The notes under the pieces: model-generated
Told to the model about the DNA's origin: nothing
What the model saw: only the letters and a program-made list of their open reading frames with translations
Databases searched by the model: none
NCBI GenBank assembly: GCA_019049505.1
Contig: CM032452.1
Coordinates: forward strand, 131,216,637-131,280,636
From: Pachyrhynchus sulphureomaculatus
Taxonomy: Eukaryota; Arthropoda; Insecta; Coleoptera; Curculionidae
Direction: 5' to 3'
Length of the DNA stretch: 64,000 nt
Part shown: positions 22,903 to 34,999 of the stretch, piece by piece
Numbering within the stretch: the first letter of the stretch is position 1
Layout of the letters: every line of letters begins with the position of its first letter
Position numbers and translations under genes: made by a program

Positions 22903-24203
22903 AAGGGTGTTTTTTATAGAGGTATAAAACTTTAAGTTGGCAACACTTTTTTAACTGGCGGCCATTTTGTCAGCTGTCAAGTGATTTATGTTTAGTTTGG
23001 CATTTCAACATGAATAGACTGACGCCTGAACAACGTTTCCAAATTGTGCAAATTTATTTTGAAAATCATGGTTCTGTTCGAAATACGTATCGCGCACTAC
23101 GTCCATTTTACGGTCAACATAATCGTCCATCAGAGCAATTAATTCGATTAACCATGGAACGTTTTTCGCACCACGTTTACTCTAAATGATAATACGCATC
23201 CACGGAGACGTCGTACAGTGCGTACAGAAGAAGTCATTGCTGCTGTAGAGCGTAGCGTAGAGGAAGACCCGAATCAGTCTATCCGCCATCGTGCACAGGA
23301 ATTGAATATGTGTCCATCCACTTTATGGAAGATTTTGCGGAAAGATCTTGGTTTGCGTGCTTACAAAATCCAACTCGTGCAACAATTGAAGCCACACGAT
23401 CACCTAGCAAGGCGTAGATTCGGTGAATGGGCCCAAAACAAGATTGCCGTTGATCCCGATTTTCATAAGCGCATTTTGTTTAGCTATGAAGCTCACTTTT
23501 GTTTGAATGGATACGTCAGTAAACAAAACTGCCGTATTTGGGTGATGATAATCCTCAAGTGTATGTTAAGACACCGTTACATCGAGAAAAACTGACTGTT
23601 TGGTGTGCTTTATGGGCTGGTGGAATCATTGGTCCGTACTTCTTTAAAAAACGATGCTGGTCAGAACGTTACAGTCAATGGTGACCGCTATAGAGCCATG
23701 ATTACTGACTTTTTCATTCATCAATTGAACAACCATGATGTGCAGGAGCTGTGGTTTCAATAAGACGGCGCAACATGTCACACAGCTCGTGCCACAATTG
23801 ATTTATTGAAGGAAACGTTTGGTAACCGCATAGTTTCACGTTTCGGATACGTGAATTGGCCTCCAAGATCGTGCGATTTAACGCCGCTAGACTATTTTCT
23901 GTGGGGGATATGTGAAGTCGCTAGTCTACGCCGATAAGCCCGAAACGATTGACCACTTGGAGGACAACATTCGCCGCGTTATTGCCGATATACGGCCACA
24001 AATGTTGGAAAAAGTCATCGAAAATTGGACCTCCAGATTAGACTACGTCCGAGCCAGCCGTGGCGGTCATATGCCAGAAGTCATATTTAAATTATAATGC
24101 CAGAAGATTATCTTTCGAATAAAGTAAATTTCATGTCAATTTAAAAAATTCATCTTTGTTTTATTCCATTTCAAAGTTCTATACCTCTATAAAAAACACC
24201 CTT
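22903..24203 (+). mobile_element. Rosa-like DD41D element I, 1,301 bp
   Basis: Terminal repeats AAGGGTGTTTTTTATAGAGG / CCTCTATAAAAAACACCCTT are perfect inverses at the ends, with TA on both sides (22901-22902 and 24204-24205). It carries a DD41D transposase. The TIRs are short (about 30 bp), unlike element D. Confidence 0.92.
23010..24097 (+). pseudogene. DD41D (rosa-like) transposase, three lesions
   Basis: Starts MNRLTPEQRFQIVQIYFENH at 23010. The first part of the DNA-binding region is followed by a frameshift near 23165, then RTEEVIAAVERSVEEDPNQS and an arm with SIRHRAQELNMCPSTLWKIL. A FSYEAHFCLNGYV motif stands where the first catalytic acidic residue lies (E instead of D). A second frameshift is near 23522, and a TAA at 23760 sits just before the DGATCHTAR motif. 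The third motif is PPRSCDLTPLDYFLWG; I count 41 residues between the two Asp, the spacing described for rosa-type mariners. The C-terminus ends at 24097. Confidence 0.9.
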
Positions 24204-24205
24204 TA

Positions 24206-25000
<795 letters not shown>

Positions 25001-25001
25001 T

Positions 25002-27966
25002 AGGGTGACCGCAAAAAATCGATGTCGAAATTTTGTTCGTCTGGACCCTACAAAACGATTCCCCTTTCCAGATATTGAGATAGCCGAAATTTGAGCTGGA
25101 TTAAACGACGTTAACCCCGTGCCGCTCGTCGCTCAAAGTTTGAAAAAAATCCAAATTTTTGGCCAAAAAGCTGACATATTGAGCCATAACTCCAGAACGG
25201 CAAATAATAGAAACACGCTTAATATCTCAAAAGAAAGCTAATGTTGTTCTTCAAAATTTATATTCTATACATAATTGTTGTTATTTTAAGTCAAACCGAG
25301 TTACAACAGCCTTTAGCCCCAAAAACGTGACCTGGTACCAGTAGGAGCCAGTTTGGGAGTATTCTAAGAATTTTACGGGTTTTTACATAATGTATCTCGG
25401 AATTAACATTTTTTTGTTAAAAAGTATTTTGGAACTCAATTTTCAAACATAAAGAGCCTTTTGTTCAAATTTAATCTTTTATTATATGGGGATTACCTGA
25501 CTAGTTTACCAAAGAAAGACCCGTTTGACAGGTAAAAAGGAGGGTGAATCTAATTTCTATTTTAGGGATGGTGATTTTACTTCAGCGTACAACCGACCTT
25601 TTATTTATTCAGTTTAGTTTCTAAAGTGACTTTGAGCTGGTTAGATCGAACAATTATCTAGTGAAGATATTTTAAGACACTGAAGAGGACAGCATCTACC
25701 AGGAACTTGAGAGCTTGGAGGAAATGGACATCCCTGAAGAAGCTGCAGAAGATCCAGGACCATCTGAGGGCAAGAGGATGAAAGTTTCATTTGCAAGGGG
25801 CGTTAAAGAGATTTAAAACATGAAATTGTCCATTTTATTAGATAGATGTAAGGTATCCGACAGAAATGCCACGAGAATTTTAATAGCTACTCTAGAAGCA
25901 CTAAACCTTGACCCTCTTGAGTACAAAGTCTCAAAAAACTTTATTACATGATAGAAGGCAAATGTTCAGAGAACAATATAATAAAAAAAATTTTGATAAA
26001 GTAAACATTCCTGAAAAAGAGCCAGTGGTTGTCCATTAGGACGGTAAACTTTTACCGGGTGTTTTAAAAAATGAACAATGTGAGCGAATAGCTATAGCTA
26101 TTTCATATGGCGAAAAGGAACAGCTGCTGGGAGTTCCTGTAACAGCAAACAGCTCTGGAGAGGAGCAAGCCGTAGCCGTATATGAATGCCTACATGAATG
26201 GGGTCTTTTCAACACCGTCATGGCGATGTGCTTCGACACTACAGCATCCAACACGGGAAGACTCAAAGGAGCATGCGTCATATTGGAGCAAATGTTAGGA
26301 AGAGAATTGTTATACCTAGCTTGCCGTCACCATATCTTGGAAATTCTGTTAAGAGGCGTATTCGACACAAAAATGGGATCAACCACTGGACCTCATCCAG
26401 ACATTTTCAAGAGATTCTTCACTGCGTGGCCCAAGATAGACAAAGGAAAATACGACACAGGTATCAGTGACAATCTAATACAAAAGCAGCTAACTCCAGA
26501 AGTAATTGCAAATGTTACTGCTGAATTCGAGACCAAATTAACTGAGAGCCACCCCAGAGATGACTACAAGGAGCTATTGCAGTTGGTTCCGTATTTGTTA
26601 GATCACTAGACGGCAATGTTGTGGGTTTTAGAACTCCAGGAGCCATTCATCACGCTAGGTAGATGGCAAAGGCTATTTACTGCCTAAAAATGTTCATTTT
26701 TTCGTCGTCAATTTAAGATGTCTAAAGAAGAAGAAAGTTCTGTGCGTGCCATTTCTGTTTTCCTAGTTAAAATTTATTGTAAAGCTTGGTTCAATGCTCC
26801 ATCTCCATCTTGCACCAAAGCAAGATTTAGGTATTTTGCATAGTCTGTTAGACTATAAAGAATGTGACAACGACATTGCAGAAACAGCCCTGACCAAATT
26901 TTCGAACCATTTGTGGTATTTGAATGCAAAGTTGGTGGGATTATCGTTTTTTGATCCCACCATTACAGACGAGGAAAAGTTGTTAATGGCTAATAAATTG
27001 CTCAGTAGCACAGATGAACCATCACAGCACGTTAGGGTTGTAAATCCAAAAGTTAGGAAAGAAAACTTAAAAGAGGTAGTTGATGGTAAATTTACTTACC
27101 AAAGAAAACGTTTACATTCTTTGACCAATTTAATATAAAAACAGATTTCCTAAGACAACATCCAAACACCTGGCCTCAAAATAATGACTTCCAAGAAGGA
27201 TTGAAAATTGTCAAAACATTAAAAGTAGTTAATGATATGGCTGAGCGTGGTGTTAAATTAATAACCGACTTTAACGACCTTCTGACAAAAGATGAAGACC
27301 AAAAGCAATATGTCCTGCAAGTTGTAAGTAAATGCCGAGCATTATATCCTGACGTTTCAAAAACTACTTTAACAAAAGCTCTAGAATAGATTAGATAACT
27401 ATGTAAAATTATCAACTCATGTAGGTACTACGTCTGTATCTTTTCTGTGTCTGTTTTGTATGTATTATATACCTAATTTTTATATTTTAAAATAAAAAAT
27501 GTCATTAGACTTATCAGTATTACTTGTTTTTTTATTATATTTCTACTTTAAACTCAAAAATATACTAAAAAAAAAGCAAAATTTATCACTTAATAACAAA
27601 ATATACGAAGTATGCTCCTAGTGGTACCAGGTCACGTTTTTGGGGCTAAAGGCTGTTGTAACTCGGTTTGACTTAAAATAACAACAATTATGTATAGAAT
27701 ATAAATTTTGAAGAACAACATTAGCTTTCTTTTGAGATATTAAGCGTGTTCTATTATTTACCGCTCTGGAGTTATGGCTCCATATGTCAGCTTTTTGGCC
27801 AAAAATTTGGATTTTTTTAAACTTTGAGCGACGAGCAGCACGGGTTAACGTCGTTTGATCGAGCTCAAATTTCGGCTATCTCAATATCTGGAAAGGGGAA
27901 TCATTTTGTGGGGTCCCGACGAACAAGATTCCGACATTTTTTTCCCCCCTCTATGAGATCCGGTCA

Positions 27967-27969
<3 letters not shown>
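25002..27969 (+). mobile_element. Unassigned DNA transposon with ~350-bp TIRs
   Basis: The left arm (25002-25352) and right arm (27614-27969) are inverted copies over about 350 bp at high identity, for example ACGTGACCTGGTACCA on the left against TGGTACCAGGTCACGT on the right. The outer ends are AGGGTGACCG and CGGTCACTC. Both flanks are TA repeats, so the target duplication cannot be read. The interior holds a decayed plus-strand gene. The protein has a D, a D and a CxxH-like motif, but I cannot place the superfamily. Confidence 0.85.
25680..27389 (+). pseudogene. Unassigned transposase with CFDTT and CRHH motifs, broken
   Basis: Pieces in order: an acidic N-terminal segment (about 25680-25818) with EELDS-like repeats and GPSEGKRMKVSFARGVKEI; SILLDRCKVSDRNATRILIA; a stop-broken HxDGKLLPGVLKNEQCERIA (about 26030); ISYGEKEQLLGVPVTANSSG; then the longest open piece (26220-26609) with MAMCFDTTASNTGRLKGACV and LYLACRHHILEILLRGVFD. 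A C-terminal block (26794-27138 and 27201-27389) has TKFSNHLWYLNAKLVGLSFF and DMAERGVKLITDFNDLLTKD. The two Asp (HxDGK, CFDTT) and the CRHH motif resemble DDE transposases with a C/DxxH motif (hAT, Kolobok, P and others). That assignment is inference. At least four stops or frameshifts are present. Confidence 0.65.

Positions 27970-28044
<75 letters not shown>
27970..28044. repeat. (TA)n microsatellite
   Basis: About 75 bp of TA repeats separating the long-TIR transposon from Tc1 copy 1. Both elements abut it directly. Confidence 0.97.
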
Positions 28045-28049
<5 letters not shown>

Positions 28050-28263
28050 CCTGGCCAAATTATTAGACGCACTGCAAGATTTCATGTAAAATATTAATTA
28101 CCGAGTGATATTGTACCGTTTTATTATTTTAAATTGATTTATTTTTTATTTTTATATTATCCAATCAATTACCTATTTATTTGACATAAATAAAACAGCA
28201 TTAATTTAGAAAAGCATAAGTTTATTAAATTTTAAAGAAAAGTGAAATTAATGTTAGTAAAAG

Positions 28264-29388
28264 TCAATATTTAGTTGAGCCACCTTTAGCCGCTATCAAA
28301 GCTTTAATTCTGCGCGGCATGCTATCAATGCAAGATTGTACTGTCTCCTGCATTTGAGGATGATGATTCCACACATGAATAATCTTTTCTAGGAGCTGGG
28401 TTTTGTTGGTAATCACATCTTTAGCCACTTCTCTTTTCATCAGCTCCCACACATTTTCAATGGGCTATTACCCGGCCAATCCAACAGAGGTATATTTTTT
28501 TCTGCCAAAAAAGCTTTAACAGACCGAGCAGTGTGGCAGGGAGCTCCATCTTGCATGAAAGTGAATGGTTCCCCATTTGGAAACCATTCTCTGAGCTGCG
28601 GAATCAACCGATTTTGTAATACTTCTTTGTACTGATCTTGCCTCATTATTCCTTTGACGACGTACAGACGTCCAGTGCCCTTGCCGCTGATGACTGACCA
28701 AATCATCACTTTGGTGGGATGTTTAACCGTCGGGACGACACAATCAGGATGAAACTTTTCTCCAAGACGACGACGCACATACTGAGCTTTATTCTGCAAA
28801 ATTTCGAATGTGCTTTCGTCACTGAAGCAGACCTGTCAAAAATAGGAAAAATATATAAACTTCCATGTTTATTTGCTTTATTTAACTGAAAATGATAATA
28901 ATGTATCAATTATTGATTAAATTGCTGTATCTTACCGATCTCCAGAAGTCCACATCTTTGTCTTGCCATTGTTTGGCCCACTTCAGGCGCTTTGCTTTCA
29001 TTGCAGCTGTTAACTTGGGCTTCCTGGCGGGACGACAGGCCTTAAAATCTAATTCTTTCAATTTTCTTCGAACAGTGCGCTCAGAAGCATTTACGCTAGC
29101 ATCCTGGAGTTGTGATTTTATTACCTTTGTGGTAGCAAATCTGTTTTCTACACAAATTTTCTTCAAACATCTCTCTGACCGTGGAGTGAAAATTGGTTTT
29201 CTACCGCATCTTTTCTTTCTTTTCGGGCTTAATTCCTTCCCTGACTCAATTTTCTTTTTTATGCGTCGTACACTAGCTTCAGAAACCTCCAATCTTCGTG
29301 ATATTTCTCGGTTTGTAAATGTTTTCGCAATCACAAGGGCCTTCACTTCAGCTTTTTTACGTGGTGAAAGATCGCCTTTTCTACCCAT
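28264..29388 (-). pseudogene. Tc1-like DD34E transposase with an intron (copy 1)
   Basis: Minus strand. Exon 1 (29388-28936) encodes MGRKGDLSPRKKAEVKALVI, the paired helix-turn-helix region, and ends ...KDVDFWRS. A 103-nt intron (28935-28833, GT...AG) follows. Exon 2 resumes VCFSDESTFEIL with the first catalytic Asp, passes MIWSVISGKGTGRLYVVKG and MQDGAPCHTARSVKAFLAEK with the second, and would reach NPIENVWELMKREV with the third (Glu). A 13-bp deletion removes the codons just before it, shifting the frame at about 28465. C-terminus IDSMPRRIKALIAAKGGSTKY. Otherwise nearly intact, so a fairly recent copy. Confidence 0.9.
28833..28935 (-). other. Spliceosomal intron inside the Tc1-like gene
   Basis: The donor gtaagata and acceptor tttttgacag are present at the same place in all three copies, and each intron is 103 nt. 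The sequence between has stops in all frames, while the exons read in phase across it. The other copies are at 46086-46188 and 56710-56812. Confidence 0.85.
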
Positions 29389-29757
29389 AATGAAAATAGT
29401 CCAATTACTTTTTTAAAACACTGCATACAAAATAAGCTAATAACTGAGTAGTATAAAACTGTTAAACAAACAATCACAGTCCATAAAGCCACAGAAACAC
29501 GTCCGTACCTGACTCGATTCCGATCGCCACTGATACAGGTTTGTACTTATTTACGTTCATGTATCACTTTGTCAACACAGTTGCCATATGTTAAAAATAA
29601 ATACAAATATGTAGTCTACAACAATTCTTTTAAATAAAAATCAATAATATTGTAGTTTAAATATACTATTATTGCATAAAAACTCTTAAGAAACATAAAA
29701 TTACTAAAAAAAATACAGTGCGTCTAATAATTTGGCCAGGGACTGTATATATATACA

Positions 29758-31725
29758 CAGTGAAGTCTGCTTATAACGAACCCGTTTATAGCGAACTTCC
29801 GGTTAAAACCAACTATTTTTTTTATGCACGAAAAAAACTTGATCTAGGGAATTCACCGAAACTCGCTGGGAACCCCTATTCTACTTGTTTTCTCCTCGTC
29901 GCTAGTTCGAGCAGTATTATTTTCAATTCACTTGTTGTGTTATGCGGTTCTAATGCATATTTGATCAAAGTAGCAAAGTGAATGTGTAAGTTTTTATTTT
30001 AAAATGAATACACAAAAACGTAAAGCGTTTACTTTAAAAGACCAATACGATATTATAAGGAAAAATAGAAAATGGAGTTAAACAAAGTGATGTTTGCAAA
30101 CACTAGAATTTAACTAAATTTACAGTTTCTACCATATGGAAGAAGAGGCAAGAAATCTTATCAATCTATGATAAAAGAAACTTTAGTTGTAAAAAAGTAA
30201 GAAAATCTACACATGTCCTTAAATGGTTTAATTAAAACGACATGAACATGTACCTATTACCGGCTATACTTTACAAAAGAAAGCTAGTGAATTGGGAAGA
30301 AAAATAGAGAACACCGAGTTTAACCGTTCTAGAAGTTGGATTATACGATTTAAAAACCGACATAATATTAGTGATAAGATAGTAAGAGAAACTGCAGGAG
30401 TGATTACGACTGTTGTTGATCAGTGATTAACCAATGTATGGCCGGAAATTCGAGAAAGTTATAAATATGTGGACATTCTTAATGCGGATGAAATGGATTT
30501 GTTTTACAAGATGAAGCTTGATAAGACATTAAAGCTTGTCGGAGAGAATTGTGCTGGTGGAACATTATCAAAAGTAAGGATTACTGTGTTGATAACTGCA
30601 TATATGTCTGGAACAGAGAAACGAAAATTGTTAGTGATAGAAAAGTCCGCCAATCCCAGGTGTTTTAAAAACAAACATTTACCAATAAAGTAAAAATCAA
30701 ACAGTAAAGCCTGGATAACATCAGAAATTTTTAAAAACGAATTAATCAAATGGGACAAAGAATTAAAATTTACAACTAGAAAAATATTACTTTTGACTGA
30801 CAACTGTCCAGCGCACCCTGAAGTTGATCTACAGCAAATAAAATTGGTTTTTATGCCCCCAAACACAAGTGCCAAGCTCCAGCCTATAGATCAAGGTGTG
30901 ATACATTCTTTAAAATGTCATTATAGAAAGATTTTACTTAAAAATGTTAGAGACGATCGATAAAGGTAACATTTTTTTCTGTAACTCTCTTGGACGCTAT
31001 AAACTTTATGGTTTGTGAAAGAGTCAGTGGAGAAACCATTGCAAACTATTTTAAGCATGGCGGATTTTTAAGGAAGGAATGTAGATATGACTCAGATGAT
31101 GAGCTACCGTTGACTCAGTGGATTGAAAAACATCGAGAAGATCCTACTGATTGTCTAGAATTTATTTACGCGGCTGACATTCAACAAATCACTTTAATTT
31201 TGACGAATATATATGTGCTGATAAAGAATTAATGGCGAGAGGAATATTAATTGACGATCAAATTGTGACATCAGTGATTTCTGGAAAGATTTTAAGCAAT
31301 AGTGACGATGAAGACGAGCTTGGAGAAGGAGATAATATTTATGTTCTATCCATTTCAAAAATGACTAAGAAAATGAGCGGAACTCGCAATTTTTTGGAAT
31401 CTCGTGAAGTTCCTGGTTATATATGAAGTAATTGTTGTGACCTTAACAATTATATAAATATCATTTATTTTTCAAGTAAAATTGTACAAACGAAAATTAC
31501 TGATTTTATTGTATAAACTACATATTTTAATGTTTTCGTTTATACTTGTGTATGTACCAACATAAATAATAATAACTTTAGTGTGACATGTTTTTATTTC
31601 CTTTGAATGTTTTCTTTTAATTTAATAATTATTATTATTCATTTTTCTAAGCATTAGCGCCTAATTTAAATAAAAAAGCAGTGAAAAATGAGATTAGATT
31701 TTGTTTACTGTTTGTAACGAACTTC
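29758..31725 (+). mobile_element. Pogo/Tigger element a, decayed
   Basis: The left end CAGTGAAGTCTGCTTATAAC starts two bases after a TA repeat. The right end is not clearly resolved; a gtttgtaacgaacttcgg motif at 31706-31724 resembles the subterminal region of the left end. A mariner follows immediately at 31744. It carries a CENP-B/pogo-type transposase remnant. Confidence 0.75.
30004..31426 (+). pseudogene. Tigger-type transposase, broken
   Basis: Starts MNTQKRKAFTLKDQYDIIRK, the CENP-B N-terminal DNA-binding helix region, and quickly frameshifts. A DDE core follows: ILNADEMDLFYKMKLDKTLK (first catalytic Asp), IEKSANPRCFKN and LLLTDNCPAHPEVD (second), FMPPNTSAKLQPIDQGVI (third, at about 30865-30900). 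A C-terminal part has LDAINFMVCERVSGETIANYF and a final acidic tail ending ...FLESREVPGYI at 31426. Stops and frameshifts near 30080, 30420, 30690 and 30960. Pogo-family DDE enzymes cut at TA. Confidence 0.85.
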
Positions 31726-31743
31726 GGTATGTATGTATGTATA

Positions 31744-33037
31744 CGAGGCTGGTTTGAAAAGTCCGTGCAAAGTCCGAGAGATGGCACCACCGGCGCGTAT
31801 CGATGTCATGTTTAGTTAGTAGCATCTCTTGAATGAACGCACACCAAGTTTCAGCCGTATTGGTCTATTTCTTTGTGTTTGGCATTCGTGTGAATCAAGG
31901 AAGTCGAGTGATTTTCAAGAAATTGACGAAAAAGGATTTCGTGTGGTGATTAAACATTACTTTATGAAAGGCAAAACGCCTCAGGAGACTAAAGAGAAGC
32001 TTGATAAACATTATGGTGACTCTGCACCTTCGATTAGAACAGTTTATAAGTGGTTTCAAAATTTTCGGACTGGCCATATGGGCACAAGTGACGCTGAACG
32101 TTCTGGACGGCCTGTGGAGGTTACGACTCCAGAAATCATTGATCAAATCCATGATATGGTGATGGATGACAGAAGAGTTAAGGCGCGTGAGATTGCTAGT
32201 GCTGTGGGCATCTCGACTGAACGGGTACATAATATTTTGCATAAACATTTGGACATGAGAAAGCTATCCGCAAGATGGGTGCCGCGATTGCTCACGCTTG
32301 ACCAAAAACGGAATCGTGTGAAGTGTTGCAAGGATGGTTTGCAGCTGTTCGAGAAGAATCCGGAGGACTTTAAGCGTCGTTTCGTCACTGTGGATGAAAC
32401 ATGGATACATTACTATACTCCTGAGACCAAACAACAATCTAAACAATGGTTTACCAAGGGGGAATCTACACCAAAAAAGGCGAAGACCGTTCCTTCGGCC
32501 GGAAAGGTTATGGCGACTGTCTTTTGGGATTCGCAAGGGATAATCCTCATCGACTATCTGGAAAAGGGTAAAACTATTACAGGTGAATATTATTCATCGT
32601 TATTGGACCGTTTGAAAACCGAGCTGCAAGAAAAAAACGCCCGCGATTGGCCCACAAGAAAGTCCTTTTCCATCACGACAACGCACCAGCACACACCTCA
32701 GCAGTTGTGGTCGCAAAATTAATGGAAATAGGATTTCAACTCGTTTCACATCCCCCCTATTCTCCAGACTTGGCTCCCTCGGACTACTATTTGTTCCCCA
32801 ATTTGAAGAAATGGCTGGCGGGACAAAGATTTTATCCAAACGAGGAGGTGATTGCAGACACTAATGGATATTTTGCAGACTTGGACAAAACCTATTATTC
32901 GGAAGGGATCAACAAACTAGAACATCGTTGGACGAAGTGTATAAGCCTAAAAGGAGACTATGTCGAAAAATAAAAAACGTTTACCCCAAACACATAAGTA
33001 GTTTTTATTTTTGCACGGACTTTTCAAACCAGCCTCG
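31744..33037 (+). mobile_element. Mariner A, copy 2 (1,294 bp)
   Basis: Ends CGAGGCTGGTTTGAAAAGTC and GACTTTTCAAACCAGCCTCG are perfect inverses; TA on both sides (31742-31743 and 33038-33039). Confidence 0.95.
31829..32973 (+). pseudogene. Mariner A transposase, one frameshift (copy 2)
   Basis: DD34D mariner transposase. It reads from MNERTPSF (31829; an internal Met in MDEKGFRV-like context is the likelier start) through FMKGKTPQETKEKLDKHYGD, the helix-turn-helix, FVTVDETWIHYYTPETKQ (first catalytic Asp) and KVMATVFWDSQGIILIDYLE. A seven-A run near 32630 shifts the frame. The remainder is open in another frame to 32973 and carries HHDNAPAHTSAV and HPPYSPDLAPSDYYLF with 34 residues between catalytic Asp. 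The equivalent run has five A in copy 4. The only visible lesion is this homopolymer change. Confidence 0.93.
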
Positions 33038-33039
33038 TA

Positions 33040-34101
33040 TTCTATTAAAATCCTTTCTTCAAAAAACTCTGTAAAAAGCCAACTCCACTTTTACCGCTTT
33101 TCGTTTTTATTTTTCCTTTCATGAAAAAGTTAGGGCAAGAAATGATTGATACCAGACTACCATTTTTTATCACGATGCGTTGTAATGAGAGTAGTCATTA
33201 TTTAAAACACCTGGGCCGGTTTGCGGCACCAGCCATAGTTTAGATAGATGGGGTCGCTTTCACCCTTCGTTACTTTTTTAAAATATCTTTTCCACCCTCA
33301 CGTACCTGTCATTTATAGATATTTTTAGGAAAATGTTTATTCTACGTCGTGTTATATGGTCTAACATGCATACAGACGCTTTTTTGTGATTGAAGTTAAA
33401 CATAAAAATTTAATTTTCTTGAATTTTACTCACTGATTTAATGCATATTTTCAAAGGCCTTTTGCGAGCGAGGCGTTTGAGAAAATGTGATCATTAAAAG
33501 TCAAGGATAACAAAATGCATGCATGCAGTTTCTTCCCACATTATGCTTTCAATTTTTAAATTGATTCTTTTCAGTAATTGCTTTTTGTTAACATATAAAT
33601 GTGCCTTAATTATGTTTTAAATTGACCACTATATTAAGTAATAAAATTACCCTAAAATCGTTATTTTCAATTATGTACCGACAAAAGCATTAAAATATTC
33701 CCTAATTTTCTATCCATAATCGGTGAGTCAGATCCAATCGATTGGTACAGAAACCAAATTGAATCATTTCATCATCTTACTTCTCTTTACTTGAAATTAT
33801 TTATACAAATTAAATCTAATCAAATCCTTGCCCGTAATAATTGCCTCTAATGAAAAATTTCCCTGTGCACAGATTATCGATTCAGCAGAGTTTTATTTAA
33901 TTTTTTAAATATGAAAATTTGCTTATTTTGGGGTCTAATGGCCTCAATTTCTGTAACAAACTAAACTTTATTGAAGAGCAATTTAAAGAAACAGTTATTT
34001 TTGTATATTTGTTCCATTTCGATTAATTTATCGTTTTGATAATAATCTTTTTCATAACTATTTAATTAATACATAATTTTTAAAGAATAAAATTATCCTT
34101 T
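33040..34101. other. Unassigned AT-rich stretch
   Basis: No gene or repeated element recognised in about 1 kb. Confidence 0.4.
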
Positions 34102-34640
34102 TTTACCGTTCTGTACGAAACACTTATGGGATCACTTGGATGTCCATCTGTCTGTCACACTCGATTTTCTCCGAAATTATTCGACATAGAAAGTTGATAT
34201 TTGTCACAAATATAGGAATTTATGGCCTAATTACAGCCGTGTAGTTTTGAAAGTTAAATTTTGCCTTAAGGGTTTACTTTTCGGGTAGTGAAATCGAAAG
34301 GGAAAAAAAAAATGTTTCGCAAGTGGGGTGTCAAATGAAAGCTTGTGAAAACACAAGTTCAAAAAAATATGTGTTGTATTACTCACGCTTATTTTAAGAA
34401 TACTAATCAAAATATTTCCATAAAGTGTAGATTGAATGAAATTTATTAGAAGTGAATTACCCTTGATAATCCATCTAATATGTAAAACCAAAAATGTTTA
34501 CTGGAAATTCATATGGAATGTGTTTTGTAAATTCACTGATCATTTTGTACCTCCTTAACAAAAAAATTTATTTAGATGCAGTCACGATACGGAACACTAA
34601 TTGCGGAAATCCGACTGGTACCTAGCCGATTATTTAAAGA
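34102..34640 (+). repeat. Repeat B, copy 3 (diverged, internally deleted)
   Basis: The left palindrome is degraded (ccgttctgtacgaaacact), then the usual body: gtctgtcacactcgattttc, tagttttgaaagttaaatttt, and an end gatacggaacactaattgcg. Its length and divergence suggest that it is older than copies 1, 2 and 5. Confidence 0.75.
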
Positions 34641-34999
34641 TATGAGCGAAAAATTAAAGAAAATCTCGTAATTAAAGTGTATTTGTTTGGAGTTGATAGC
34701 AGAATTCTCTCATTGTAGATGCAAATATATGTTGGGGTGCGCCCAAAAAAAAGACATTTGCTATATATTTTACTGAATTTTTCTACCGGTTTTGAATTAG
34801 TTTTAAGGGTTCACCCTATTTTATGCAGAAAACTTCTGCTATACAATAGAGTCATAAAATGTAAATAAGAGTTCATCGGTAGCATAGCCGTCCGAGCGTA
34901 GCCTGCTTTTAGTGTTTATTAAATAAAATTATCTTAAAAATAAAGTTATAGAAACATAAGATTTATTACCAAAAATTGTTTAATCTATAGATCTATGTA
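34641..34999. other. Unassigned stretch with a short shared motif
   Basis: Mostly unassigned. Positions 34677-34735 share about 55 bp with 41983-42036 on the other strand (tgtttggagttgatagcaga and neighbours). Confidence 0.4.

Larger units (their letters stand above)
28045..29745 (-). mobile_element. Tc1-like element, copy 1 (about 1.70 kb)
   Basis: Ends AGTCCCTGGCCAAATTATTA and TAATTTGGCCAGGGACT are inverted; TA repeats flank both sides. The gene runs on the minus strand. Copies 2 (45296-47001) and 3 (55988-57559) share the same ends. Confidence 0.92.

Noticed and set aside
28892..29416. 174-codon plus-strand frame opposite Tc1 copy 1 (also at 46145-46555 and, reversed, at 56316-56753)
   Set aside because: It is the antisense shadow of the Tc1 transposase exon 1, present in every copy.
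32143..32536. Antisense frames opposite mariner A
   Set aside because: Mirror frames of the transposase gene that recur in each copy.
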